Positions 42,797 through 50,045 of a stretch of 64,000 nucleotides of DNA are shown here, piece after piece (position 1 is the first letter of the stretch; every line of letters starts with the position of its first letter). Both the position numbers and the translations under genes were made by a program. A model generated the notes under the pieces. That model ran no database searches, was not told where the DNA came from, and saw only the letters and a program-made list of their open reading frames with translations. Source of the stretch: Sphingomonas sp. ID1715 (GTDB lineage Bacteria; Pseudomonadota; Alphaproteobacteria; Sphingomonadales; Sphingomonadaceae); the NCBI RefSeq assembly GCF_013044515.1, contig NZ_JABEPR010000007.1:62001-126000 (forward strand), read 5' to 3'.

Positions 42797-43858
42797 GTGG
42801 TGATCTCCCGTCTCTCGCTGACCGACTTTCGTTCCTATGCCGATGCCGTGGTGGAGCCTGGGCCGGGTCTCGTCATCCTGACGGGTGAAAATGGGGCGGG
42901 GAAGACGAACCTTCTTGAAGCAGTGTCGATGCTTGCGCCGGGGCGGGGGCTGCGCGGGGCGCCGCTGTCGGACATGGCCCGGCAGGACGGCGCCGGCGGG
43001 TTCACCGTTGCCGCGCGGCTGGACGATGGTGTGGACATTGGCTGCGGCACATTGCCCTCCGCTGCCGAACGTCGGGTCGTGCGGATCAACGGCGTCGCGG
43101 CGGCCGCCAATGCGCTGGCGGAACGGATCGCGGTGCTGTGGCTCACGCCCGCGATGGATCGGCTGTTCACTGACAGTGCGGGCGCGCGGCGGCGCTTCCT
43201 CGACCGGCTGGTGCTGGCGCTGGAGCCCACTCATGCGCATCATGCCGCACGCTACGAAGCGGCGATGCGGGCGCGGACGCGGCTGCTGACCGGCGATGCG
43301 GCGGCCGACCCTTCCTGGCTGAGCGCGCTCGAGGCGCAGATGCAGGAGCATGGCGCCGCCCTGGCACAAGCGCGGACACGTACCGTGCAGGCATTGCGCG
43401 CGCGGATCGAGGCCGCACCCGAAAGCCTGTTCGCACGCGCCGGCATATCGCTCGAAGGTACGGACGCCGGTCCTTGGCCGTTCGCCGCGAACCGCTCACG
43501 GGATGGGGCGGCTGGCCGCGCGACCGAAGGGCCCCACCGTCAGGACCTCATCGTCATGCACCTGGCAAAAGGGCAGGCGGCGGCGCTGTGTTCGACGGGC
43601 GAGCAGAAGGCGTTGCTAATCGGCCTCATCCTCGCCCATGCCGAATTGGTCGCCGAGCGCGCCGGCCAGCCGCCAGTGCTGCTGCTGGATGAAGTGGCGG
43701 CACATCTCGATCCCGGCCGTCGCGCCGCTTTGATCGACCGGCTGGTCGTTCAAGGCGGGCAGGTGTGGATGACGGGAACGGAGCCGGAGCTGTTCGCTGC
43801 CGCACCCAGTCACGCCACCCGCTATGTGGTTGCCCAAGGCCAGGTCGTCAGCGATTAA
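42797..43858 (+). CDS. recF: DNA replication and repair protein RecF
   Basis: A 353-aa SMC-like ATPase that loads RecA at gapped DNA with RecO and RecR. Walker A is '[19 protein letters not shown]' (near 28), the signature and Walker B are in '[15 protein letters not shown]' (near 264) and '[14 protein letters not shown]' (near 295). The start is a GTG at 42797. In many bacteria recF follows dnaN; here dnaN is more than 11 kb away on the other strand (54962-56074). Confidence 0.96.
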   Translation: MVISRLSLTDFRSYADAVVEPGPGLVILTGENGAGKTNLLEAVSMLAPGRGLRGAPLSDMARQDGAGGFTVAARLDDGVDIGCGTLPSAAERRVVRINGVAAAANALAERIAVLWLTPAMDRLFTDSAGARRRFLDRLVLALEPTHAHHAARYEAAMRARTRLLTGDAAADPSWLSALEAQMQEHGAALAQARTRTVQALRARIEAAPESLFARAGISLEGTDAGPWPFAANRSRDGAAGRATEGPHRQDLIVMHLAKGQAAALCSTGEQKALLIGLILAHAELVAERAGQPPVLLLDEVAAHLDPGRRAALIDRLVVQGGQVWMTGTEPELFAAAPSHATRYVVAQGQVVSD

Positions 43859-43932
43859 CCCTTGTTGTTTTCGGTTCATGAAACCGTTTGCGCGGCCCTC
43901 CGTTGAAGCGCAGGTCAAGAGGAGGAACAGTT

Positions 43933-44571
43933 ATGCGTAAGTTGCTCACCGCGTTCGCCTTGACGGCGACTGTCGCGACCGGCTTCTCGGCGCCTGCCGC
44001 CGCCCAATATCGCGGCACCTATGGTTCGAGCCAAGTTGGCACCAACACCAGTGGTTACTACGCGAATGGCTATTATCGGGACCGCTATGGCGTGATGCGC
44101 GATCGTTATGGCAACCGCGTCAGTGAATCGGCCGCTGCCAACTACAATGTCGACGCCAGCGGCTTCTATGTCGACAATCGCGGCACGCTGCGCGACCGTC
44201 GGGGCCGGCTCGTGACCGCCGCCCGCGCCGAGCGCAACGGCTGGTTCCGCGACCGCAGCGGCTATTGGGTGCGCGGCGACGCCGCCTATGCCCAGAACGG
44301 CTATTATCGCGACCGTTACGGCGTGCTGCGCGATCGCAACGGCAACCGCGTGACCGAGCAGACGGCTTACAACGACGGCCGCACCTGGGTCGGCGACGAT
44401 GGCCGCACCTATTGCCGTCGCAGCGACGGCACCGTGGGCACGATCGTCGGCGGCGTCGCCGGCGCGCTGATCGGCAAGGCGATCGGCGGCACGGCGGGCG
44501 CGCTGATCGGCGGCGCCGGCGGCGCGCTGGGCGGCCGCGAGATCCAGCGCAGTCAGAGCGACTGCCGCTAA
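43933..44571 (+). CDS. Exported glycine-zipper 2TM protein with YRDRYGV repeats
   Basis: A 212-aa envelope protein with a signal peptide (cut near APAAAQ). The mature part repeats a Tyr/Arg/Asp motif: 'GYYRDRYGVMRDRYGNRV' (near 46) and 'GYYRDRYGVLRDRNGNRV' (near 130), with related 'GFYVDNRGTLRDRRGR' between. The C-terminus is a glycine zipper (GTIVGGVAGALIGKAIGG and on) as in Rick_17kDa_Anti-type proteins. It is followed by a terminator and a smaller paralogue. Confidence 0.82.
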   Translation: MRKLLTAFALTATVATGFSAPAAAQYRGTYGSSQVGTNTSGYYANGYYRDRYGVMRDRYGNRVSESAAANYNVDASGFYVDNRGTLRDRRGRLVTAARAERNGWFRDRSGYWVRGDAAYAQNGYYRDRYGVLRDRNGNRVTEQTAYNDGRTWVGDDGRTYCRRSDGTVGTIVGGVAGALIGKAIGGTAGALIGGAGGALGGREIQRSQSDCR

Positions 44572-44595
44572 CGGCTTCAGCGATGAGGCAAGGAG

Positions 44596-44622
44596 AGGCG
44601 GGGCCTACGGGCCTCGCCTTTT
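44596..44622 (+). terminator. Rho-independent terminator
   Basis: A 10-bp stem including one G-T pair: AGGCGGGGCC (44596-44605) with GGCCTCGCCT (44610-44619), loop TACG, then TTTTC. Confidence 0.88.
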
Positions 44623-44684
44623 CGTTGCCTGCGGTTCAGCAGCGTTGCGCTAAGTTGCTGCGATCAGGTTCAGATGGAGGGGTT

Positions 44685-45182
44685 ATGCGTGTTGTTCTTC
44701 TCGCGTCCGCACTGAGCGCGGGGCTGTTCGTTCAGGCGACGGCCACGGCGCAGACGCCGCCGCCACGCTATGACGATCGTTACGACGATCGCCGTTACGA
44801 CGACCGCTATGACGACCGTTCGGTTGCCGATATCGATGCGGCCCAGCGTCGCTTCGATGCGGCGCAGGCGCGGTTCGACCGCGAGCGGGACATCTATGAG
44901 CGCGAACGCCGCGCCTATGAGGACGCCCGCGCCCGTTACGAAGCGGATCGTGAGCGGCTTGCCTATCGCGGCGAGACCTGGCGCGGCTCGGACGGACGCA
45001 CCTATTGCCGCCGCCGTGACGGCACGGTCGGCACCATCGTCGGCGGTGTCGCGGGGGCCTTGTTGGGCCGTGCGATCGACGGCGGGCGGCGCAGCGCCGT
45101 CGGCACGATCCTGGGCGGCGGTGCGGGCGCGCTCGCTGGCCGCGCGGTCGAGCAGGGCAGCACCCCGGCGGAGTGCCGCTGA
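44685..45182 (+). CDS. Exported glycine-zipper protein, paralogue of the upstream gene
   Basis: A 165-aa protein. After the signal peptide (cut near ATAQ) there is a run of 'YDDR' repeats (residues about 28-45), a charged helix (IDAAQRRFDAAQARFDRER), then 'GSDGRTYCRRRDGTVGTIVGGVAGALLG', almost identical to the end of the upstream gene, and a glycine-zipper tail. The shared C-terminal domain with different N-termini shows duplication followed by divergence. Confidence 0.8.
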   Translation: MRVVLLASALSAGLFVQATATAQTPPPRYDDRYDDRRYDDRYDDRSVADIDAAQRRFDAAQARFDRERDIYERERRAYEDARARYEADRERLAYRGETWRGSDGRTYCRRRDGTVGTIVGGVAGALLGRAIDGGRRSAVGTILGGGAGALAGRAVEQGSTPAECR

Positions 45183-45197
45183 CCGACGTCAGCCCAC

Positions 45198-45232
45198 GGC
45201 CCGCCGCGCCTTTCGGAACGGCGCGGCGGGCC
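45198..45232 (+). terminator. Strong hairpin after the paralogue gene
   Basis: A perfect 13-bp stem, GGCCCGCCGCGCC (45198-45210) with GGCGCGGCGGGCC (45220-45232). No T-run follows, so it may act as a stability element or as a weak terminator. Confidence 0.6.
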
Positions 45233-45282
45233 ATGCGCTCCTTCAGGGCGCCCCAGCGGCGCACGATAGAAGGAGCTTTCCC

Positions 45283-45713
45283 ATGCTACGCTCGATTCTG
45301 GTGATCGGTCTTATTGCGGCGGCGCTGCCTGCGGCCGCCCAGACGGTCTCCGACACGGCCGGCATGACGCCGCCGCCCAGCACCGATCCTGCCATTGTGG
45401 TCGAGAACAGCCCGGAGCGGGCTGCGCTTGCCGACAAGGCTGTGCCGACCACCATCGCGACCAAGGGCGAGATCAAGCTCGCCGTGGATCCGAATGGTGG
45501 AAGTTCGACAAGGACCGCTCAGGCGGTCTCGACCAAGCCGAGTTCGGCCAGATGCTTTACAAGTTCCAGAGGGTCGCGCTGGAAGGACCGCGCACCACTG
45601 AAGAAGCCGGCCGCGCCGCCGCGGCAGCCTTTGTGACTGCCGACACCGACAAGGACGGCAAGGTCAATCGCGACGAATTCGTGGGCCTGCTGCAATCGCC
45701 CGCGGCCAAATAG
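45283..45713 (+). pseudogene. EF-hand exported protein interrupted by a frameshift
   Basis: The signal peptide and N-terminal part (MLRSILVIGLIAAALPAAAQ to about residue 70, 'KLAVDPN') are in one frame. The C-terminal part is in another: 'WKFDKDRSGGLDQAEFGQML' and 'DTDKDGKVNRDEFVGLLQ' are two EF-hand loops, ending at TAG 45711-45713. One missing base near 45491 ('GATCCGAATGG'; an added G gives 'DPEWWKFDKD') restores a single 143-aa frame. As read, the first frame runs to a different stop at 45636. It may be a pseudogene or a sequencing error. Confidence 0.85.
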
Positions 45714-45724
45714 GCGAGTGTCGA

Positions 45725-45752
45725 AAGGCCGGAGGGTCGCCCCTCCGGCCTT
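45725..45752. terminator. Bidirectional terminator between convergent genes
   Basis: AAGGCCGGAGGG (45725-45736) pairs perfectly with CCCTCCGGCCTT (45741-45752), loop TCGC. Confidence 0.85.
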
Positions 45753-45756
45753 GTCT

Positions 45757-46551
45757 TCAGTGCACGTGACCCGACGAGGGGTAAATCAGCGCCCGCAGCC
45801 CCTTGCGCTCAAAGGGAGCCCATTCCCCTTCCGCCTGAGCCAGACGATCGGCGACGGCGTAGAGGACCGACGCATTGACGCCCAGGCCGCAATGGCTGCC
45901 ATAGACTTCGATATTGTCGGTCGTGGAGTCTTCCGGCTCGCAGCAATTCTGCCAGGCGACGATGCCGTCCGCCTTGGTGTAGATCGCTGTTGAAGGCACC
46001 GGCGGGGTCTGCCGGCTTTCCCGCAGCTGCGCCTGGGTGTGTTCGTCGGCCATGCGCTGGCCGGTCAGCGACTCATAGGCCCGCATGACATTCGTCGCAC
46101 GCGGATTGCCGGTGAAGGGCGAGCCGAGCGAGATGACCTGGCGGACCTTGTCCGGCCGCCGCCGTGCCACCTGCCGCGCCATGACGCCGCCCAGCGACCA
46201 GCCGATGATCGAGACCTTGCGGCCCGTCTCCGCATAGATGGCGTCGAGCCGGTCGATCAGCTTCTCACCTTCGCGCCCGATCGCCTTCGGCCCGAGATTA
46301 CGGCCCAGCTCCCACGCATAGGGCTGGTAGCCGAGCAGCTCGAGATAGCGGCGCAGCAGACCGGTCGACGCATCGGTGGTGATGAAACCCGGCAGCACCA
46401 GCACCGGATGACCGTCGCCGCGCGGCGCGCTCATCAGCAATGGGCCGAACCAGGGCAGCGAACCGAGTTCCGCCAAAGCGCGCGGCAGCTCCGAAAGCGC
46501 CAGCAGCTTGGACGGCGGCGCAATCCGCTCGCTCGCATGAAGTGAAGTCAA
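45757..46551 (-). CDS. Alpha/beta hydrolase, lipase/PGAP1-like
   Basis: A 264-aa hydrolase. 'PVLVLPGFITTD' (near 49) is the oxyanion region, 'IIGWSLGGVMARQVA' (near 115) carries the nucleophile Ser (GWSLGG), and 'YGSHCGLGVNASVLYAV' (near 218) holds the catalytic His. The absence of a signal peptide suggests a cytoplasmic or membrane-associated enzyme. It probably acts on an ester or amide lipid; the substrate is unknown. Confidence 0.82.
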   Translation of the reverse strand: MTSLHASERIAPPSKLLALSELPRALAELGSLPWFGPLLMSAPRGDGHPVLVLPGFITTDASTGLLRRYLELLGYQPYAWELGRNLGPKAIGREGEKLIDRLDAIYAETGRKVSIIGWSLGGVMARQVARRRPDKVRQVISLGSPFTGNPRATNVMRAYESLTGQRMADEHTQAQLRESRQTPPVPSTAIYTKADGIVAWQNCCEPEDSTTDNIEVYGSHCGLGVNASVLYAVADRLAQAEGEWAPFERKGLRALIYPSSGHVH

Positions 46552-46614
46552 AACAAACGCCTTTCCGTTTACGTAAGCCGTCCAAACGCTTGTTAACGCT
46601 TTTGTGTCCGACGC

Positions 46615-47163
46615 TTACGCCCCTCCCAAACCGAACGCTTCATGCCTGGCCGCGATCTGCGCGACATCCAGGCTGAGGATCGCGAGATCATGCAATTGGC
46701 CCTGCCGGTCCATCACATGATCCTTGAGCAACGCTTCCCCCCGAAAGCCGCTCTCCTCGAACAGCTGGATGGCGCCGCGCTGATCCGGCGTCATCTGTGC
46801 CACCAATTTCTTCAATTCACGTTGCTGAGCCGCAACGAACATCTCGTCAAGCAATCGTCGCCCGACCCCCTGGCCGCGGAGTTCGGGCGAAACGAGCTGG
46901 CGCACTTCGCCGACATGCGTCGACCAGCCGAGCGGATCGCGGACCAGCGCGCAGGTGGCGACGATCGCATCGCCGTCTTCCGCCACGAAACTGTCGATGA
47001 AGCCGTCCTCGACCGCCTCGGACCAGGCTTCGATCACCTTGCGGTGCTTCAGGTCGCGGCTGAGGAACAGCAGGTCGTGTTCGGGCAGTGCACGCGAAAA
47101 GCGGAGCATCGCGTCCATGTCGTCGCTGCGAAAGCGGCGGATGGTGACGGGCAGGTCGGTCAC
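46615..47163 (-). CDS. GNAT family N-acetyltransferase
   Basis: A 182-aa acetyltransferase. 'VTIRRFRSDDMDAMLRF' is the N-terminal beta-alpha unit and 'VRQLVSPELRGQGVGRRLLDEMF' (near 100) is motif A with the acetyl-CoA pyrophosphate loop (RGQGVG). The start is a GTG overlapping the phaC stop by 4 bp, with AGGAG eight bases upstream. It is the last gene of the phaE-like/phaC/GNAT operon. Its substrate is unknown. Confidence 0.88.
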   Translation of the reverse strand: MTDLPVTIRRFRSDDMDAMLRFSRALPEHDLLFLSRDLKHRKVIEAWSEAVEDGFIDSFVAEDGDAIVATCALVRDPLGWSTHVGEVRQLVSPELRGQGVGRRLLDEMFVAAQQRELKKLVAQMTPDQRGAIQLFEESGFRGEALLKDHVMDRQGQLHDLAILSLDVAQIAARHEAFGLGGA

Positions 47164-48233
47164 AGAGAACGCTCCTGAAGCCATTGGTCGAGCCGGGGCC
47201 AGAGCCGCTTGATGGCATTGCCCCCGGCAACCAAACTCACATGCCCGCCTTTCAGCACCACTTCTTCCTTGTCGGTGGAACCGACCATGTCGATCAGCGG
47301 CGCCGACGCAGCCTTGGGCACGATATGGTCATGTTCGGCCACGACGTGGAGGAATGGCGCCGTGATGCGGCCGAGGTCGATCGGCCTCCCGCCGACGTCC
47401 ATCGTGCCTTCGTTCAGCCGATTGTCCCACATCAGCTTCTTGGTGGTTTCCCGGAAATATTCACCGGCGAGCGGCAGCATGTCGGTCGCCCAGCGATCGA
47501 ACATGCGGTAGCTCTTCACGAACTCGTCATTCCACAAATTGTCGAGCAGGCGGATGTTGCCGGCGATCTGTGCGGCCGGGCGCAGCATGCTGAACGAGGT
47601 GTAAAGCATGTCGGCCGGGCAGCAGCCGAAGGTGTCGACCAGCCGATCGACGTCGAAGAAGCGCTGGTCCGACCAGGCCTGGAACATCTCCATCGCCTTG
47701 AAGTCGATGGGCGTCGTGAAGGTCACGAGGTTCTTCATCGGCCCGTCGGGATGGAGCGCCGCCCAGAGCACCGACAGCACGCCGCCGAAGCAATAGCCGA
47801 CCAATGTCAGGTCCGGCTCTCCCGTCTCCTCGGCCACGCGCGCGATAGCGGAAGGAATGAAGTCGAGGACATAGTCATCGAGCCCGAGACTACGCTCATC
47901 GGGCCGGGGTGGCGACCAGTCGAGCATGAACACGTCATAGCCGCGCTTCAGCAGGAACTCGACCAGGCTCTGCCCCGGCACCATGTCGAAGATATAGCCG
48001 CGGTTGGTCGTCGCCATCACCAGCAGCAGCGGCACGCGGTACACTTCGTCGGACTGCGCGCGGTAATGGTAGAGGTTCATGGTGCCGCGCTGGATCAGCA
48101 CATCCTTGGGGCTGGCGCCGAGCACGGGTGCTGGCGAGGCGAGATAGCCGAGGCCCTTGATATTGCGCTGGAGCGCCCGCTCGAAGGTCAGCCGCGCCTG
48201 TTCGACCAGATCGGGCTGGACGGTCTCGGCCAT
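47160..48233 (-). CDS. phaC: Polyhydroxyalkanoate synthase, PhaC (class III-like)
   Basis: A 357-aa synthase, the length of class III PhaC rather than class I (about 590). The catalytic Cys is in the lipase-like box 'LVGYCFGGVLS' (near 148), with the Asp/His partners in 'AEHDHIVPKAAS' (near 300) and 'KGGHVSLVAGG' (near 330). It polymerises 3-hydroxyacyl-CoA into storage granules. A short PhaE-like protein is encoded immediately upstream with a 1-bp overlap, as expected for a two-subunit class III enzyme. Confidence 0.92.
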   Translation of the reverse strand: MAETVQPDLVEQARLTFERALQRNIKGLGYLASPAPVLGASPKDVLIQRGTMNLYHYRAQSDEVYRVPLLLVMATTNRGYIFDMVPGQSLVEFLLKRGYDVFMLDWSPPRPDERSLGLDDYVLDFIPSAIARVAEETGEPDLTLVGYCFGGVLSVLWAALHPDGPMKNLVTFTTPIDFKAMEMFQAWSDQRFFDVDRLVDTFGCCPADMLYTSFSMLRPAAQIAGNIRLLDNLWNDEFVKSYRMFDRWATDMLPLAGEYFRETTKKLMWDNRLNEGTMDVGGRPIDLGRITAPFLHVVAEHDHIVPKAASAPLIDMVGSTDKEEVVLKGGHVSLVAGGNAIKRLWPRLDQWLQERSL

Positions 48234-48589
48234 CAGTCCTTTTTCGACGGCTTTTTGGTGCGCGGCGGCTTGGGCCGGTCCGGCCGCGGCGCGTCCTGCC
48301 CGGCCAGCTTGATCAGCAGCGTCTCGATGCGGGAAAGCCGTTCCTCGACGGCGCCGATCCGCTCGCCCAGCATCACCATCTCCTCGCGGCTGGGCATGTT
48401 GGCGGCGGCGAGCGCGCGGCTCATCGCGTCCTTCGCGACTTCCTGCGCCTTGAGGCTGGCGGAGGTCGCGCCCTGCATGGTGCGGGCGAACTCGCCGGAC
48501 TTCATCAGCTCGGTCCCGAACTGATTGGCGACCCCCTCCCACTGCCCGAGCAACTCGCGGAAAAATGCACCCGGATCGGCCTTGCTCAT
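48233..48589 (-). CDS. Short PhaE-like PHA synthase subunit
   Basis: A 118-aa protein. The first half is 'DPGAFFRELLGQWEGVANQFGTELMKSGEFARTMQG', followed by a helical 'MPSREEMVMLGERIGAVEERLSRIETLL' segment and a basic Lys/Pro/Arg tail (PKPPRTKKPSKKD). The middle matches the PhaE C-terminal region that binds PhaC, but normal PhaE subunits are about 350 aa, so this is a minimal form. The start ATG lies at 48589. Confidence 0.72.
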   Translation of the reverse strand: MSKADPGAFFRELLGQWEGVANQFGTELMKSGEFARTMQGATSASLKAQEVAKDAMSRALAAANMPSREEMVMLGERIGAVEERLSRIETLLIKLAGQDAPRPDRPKPPRTKKPSKKD

Positions 48590-48620
48590 CACCGGATCAT
48601 CGGAGGGAGTGGCGGCGGCG

Positions 48621-48914
48621 TCAATAGAATGTGAGCGATGACTCGTCTCGTGACTGATGGACGATTCGCATGATTTCAACTGCCTCGGGCGATACGCGAT
48701 AGTAGATGCGGTAACGCTTGACCGAGATCGACCGGAGTCCGGGAAGGATGCCAAACTTCGGTGTGCCGCTTTCGGGATAGTCGCGCAGCCTGTTGGTGGC
48801 GCCGATGAGCAGCGTAGCGAGGTCGTCTGCTGCCGCTGGATTGTCTACGAATATGTCTGCCCAGATCTGGTCAAGGTCGCGAACCGCAGTCGGCAAACGC
48901 CGGATGCGCTTCAA
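48621..48914 (-). CDS. ParE/RelE-type toxin
   Basis: A 97-aa type II toxin. 'RRLPTAVRDLDQIWADIFVDNPAAADDLATLLI' is the N-terminal helix pair and 'ISVKRYRIYYRVSPEAVEIMRIVHQSRD' the C-terminal beta-sheet core. Members inhibit gyrase (ParE) or cut mRNA (RelE). The ParE layout fits better because of the adjacent ribbon-helix-helix antitoxin. Its start overlaps the antitoxin stop by 4 bp. Confidence 0.9.
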   Translation of the reverse strand: MKRIRRLPTAVRDLDQIWADIFVDNPAAADDLATLLIGATNRLRDYPESGTPKFGILPGLRSISVKRYRIYYRVSPEAVEIMRIVHQSRDESSLTFY

Positions 48915-49183
48915 ATGCGTCCCTCGCGCCGGAGCCGGTCCATGCCGCGGCGTCGAATATCTTCAAGGTCAAAAGGACCTTCGAGCGGAGGTCCGCTGTC
49001 CAGTCCCTCCTGGATAAGAGCGTGGATGCGGGCGTGCTCAGCCTCTCGCCGCCGGCGCCAGAGCTTCATCGCATCATCAATGACGTCGTCCCGATTGGAG
49101 TAATCGCCGGTTTGAATGGCTTGGTCCATGTCCGTGATCAGCTCCTGGCTGAGCGTCACATCCAGTTTGCGCAACTCGCCCAT
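48911..49183 (-). CDS. ParD-like antitoxin
   Basis: A 90-aa antitoxin. 'KLDVTLSQELITDMDQAIQTGDYSNRDDVIDDAMKLWRRRR' is the ribbon-helix-helix DNA-binding part, as in type II ParD proteins, and the acidic C-terminus (GPPLEGPFDLEDIRRRG) is the toxin-binding tail. It is the upstream gene of the pair and probably represses the operon. The imuA start lies 91 bp away on the other strand. Confidence 0.88.
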   Translation of the reverse strand: MGELRKLDVTLSQELITDMDQAIQTGDYSNRDDVIDDAMKLWRRRREAEHARIHALIQEGLDSGPPLEGPFDLEDIRRRGMDRLRREGRI

Positions 49184-49257
49184 CTGCGGCTCCTTTCCAG
49201 CAAGATATTGTGCGGGGTGACAGGCGGCAAGCTTGATTGACTCGAGTCCCGATACGG

Positions 49258-49272
49258 GAACAGAAGTAGAAC
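49258..49272 (+). promoter_or_regulatory. LexA box of the imuA-imuB operon
   Basis: GAAC-AGAAGTA-GAAC (49258-49272), the reverse of the alphaproteobacterial LexA site GTTC-N7-GTTC. It ends two bases before the imuA ATG, so LexA binding would directly block the start region. Confidence 0.85.
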
Positions 49273-49274
49273 AA

Positions 49275-50045
49275 ATGAGTCGAGTCGCCAGCATGCGCCA
49301 GTCGATGCGCCTTGAACAGCTGCGTGCCGAAGTGCGCGCCATCGCCGCAGGGGGGAAGGACCCAGCGGCGGCGCTGCCGTTCGGGCTGGAGGCGCTGGAC
49401 GGGCGGATCGCGGGCGGCGGGCTTGCCGATGCGGGGCTGCACGAAGCGGCAGGAGCCTCGTGCGGCTATAGCGACGATGCGGCGGCGACCCTGTTCCTGG
49501 CCGGCATTGCCGGGCGTCGCGCGGGGGAGCGGGGGACGGTGCTGTGGGTGGTCTCGCGCCGCGACCTGTTCGCCCCCGGGCTGGCGCTGGCCGGACTTCC
49601 TCCCGAGCGGCTGCTGATCGCTGAGGCCGGCCGCGACGAGGATGTGCTGGCGGTGATGGAAGAAGGGCTGCGGCATGGCGCGCTTGCGGCCGTGGTGGGG
49701 GAGGTCGGGCGGGCTGGCCTGACCGAGACGCGGCGGCTGCAGCTGGCGGCGGAGGAGGGTGGTACCATGGCGCTGATGCTGAGGCGCTGGCGCAAGGCCG
49801 ACCCTCTGGCCGAACCCTCGACCGCGATCACGCGCTGGCGGATCGGCCCGGCGCCGTCGGTTCCGCTGCCGACCGCCGGCGTTGGCCCGCCCTGCTGGAC
49901 CATCGAACTCGCCCGCCAGCGCGGCGGACCCGGATTTTCCCTCATCACGGAGGCTTGCGATGCGCAGGGTCGCCTCGCTCTACCTGCCCTTTCTCCCCAC
50001 CGACCGGATCAGGCGGATGGAGGAGAATGGCGGCGCGCGGCCTAG
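49275..50045 (+). CDS. imuA: ImuA, accessory protein of the mutasome
   Basis: A 256-aa RecA-like-fold protein that partners ImuB and DnaE2 in SOS mutagenesis. 'LPFGLEALDGRIAGGGLADAGLHEAAG' (near 35-60) and 'WVVSRRDLFAPGLALAGL' (near 92) match the ImuA family. A LexA box sits directly upstream. The imuB start lies 86 bp inside the end of this gene. The usual third gene, dnaE2, is not next to the pair. Confidence 0.9.
   Translation: MSRVASMRQSMRLEQLRAEVRAIAAGGKDPAAALPFGLEALDGRIAGGGLADAGLHEAAGASCGYSDDAAATLFLAGIAGRRAGERGTVLWVVSRRDLFAPGLALAGLPPERLLIAEAGRDEDVLAVMEEGLRHGALAAVVGEVGRAGLTETRRLQLAAEEGGTMALMLRRWRKADPLAEPSTAITRWRIGPAPSVPLPTAGVGPPCWTIELARQRGGPGFSLITEACDAQGRLALPALSPHRPDQADGGEWRRAA

Noticed and set aside
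45283-45636. The first frame of the EF-hand gene taken as a complete 117-aa protein
   Set aside because: After about residue 70 the sequence becomes low-complexity Ser/Arg/Pro, while the neighbouring frame continues with two intact EF-hand loops.
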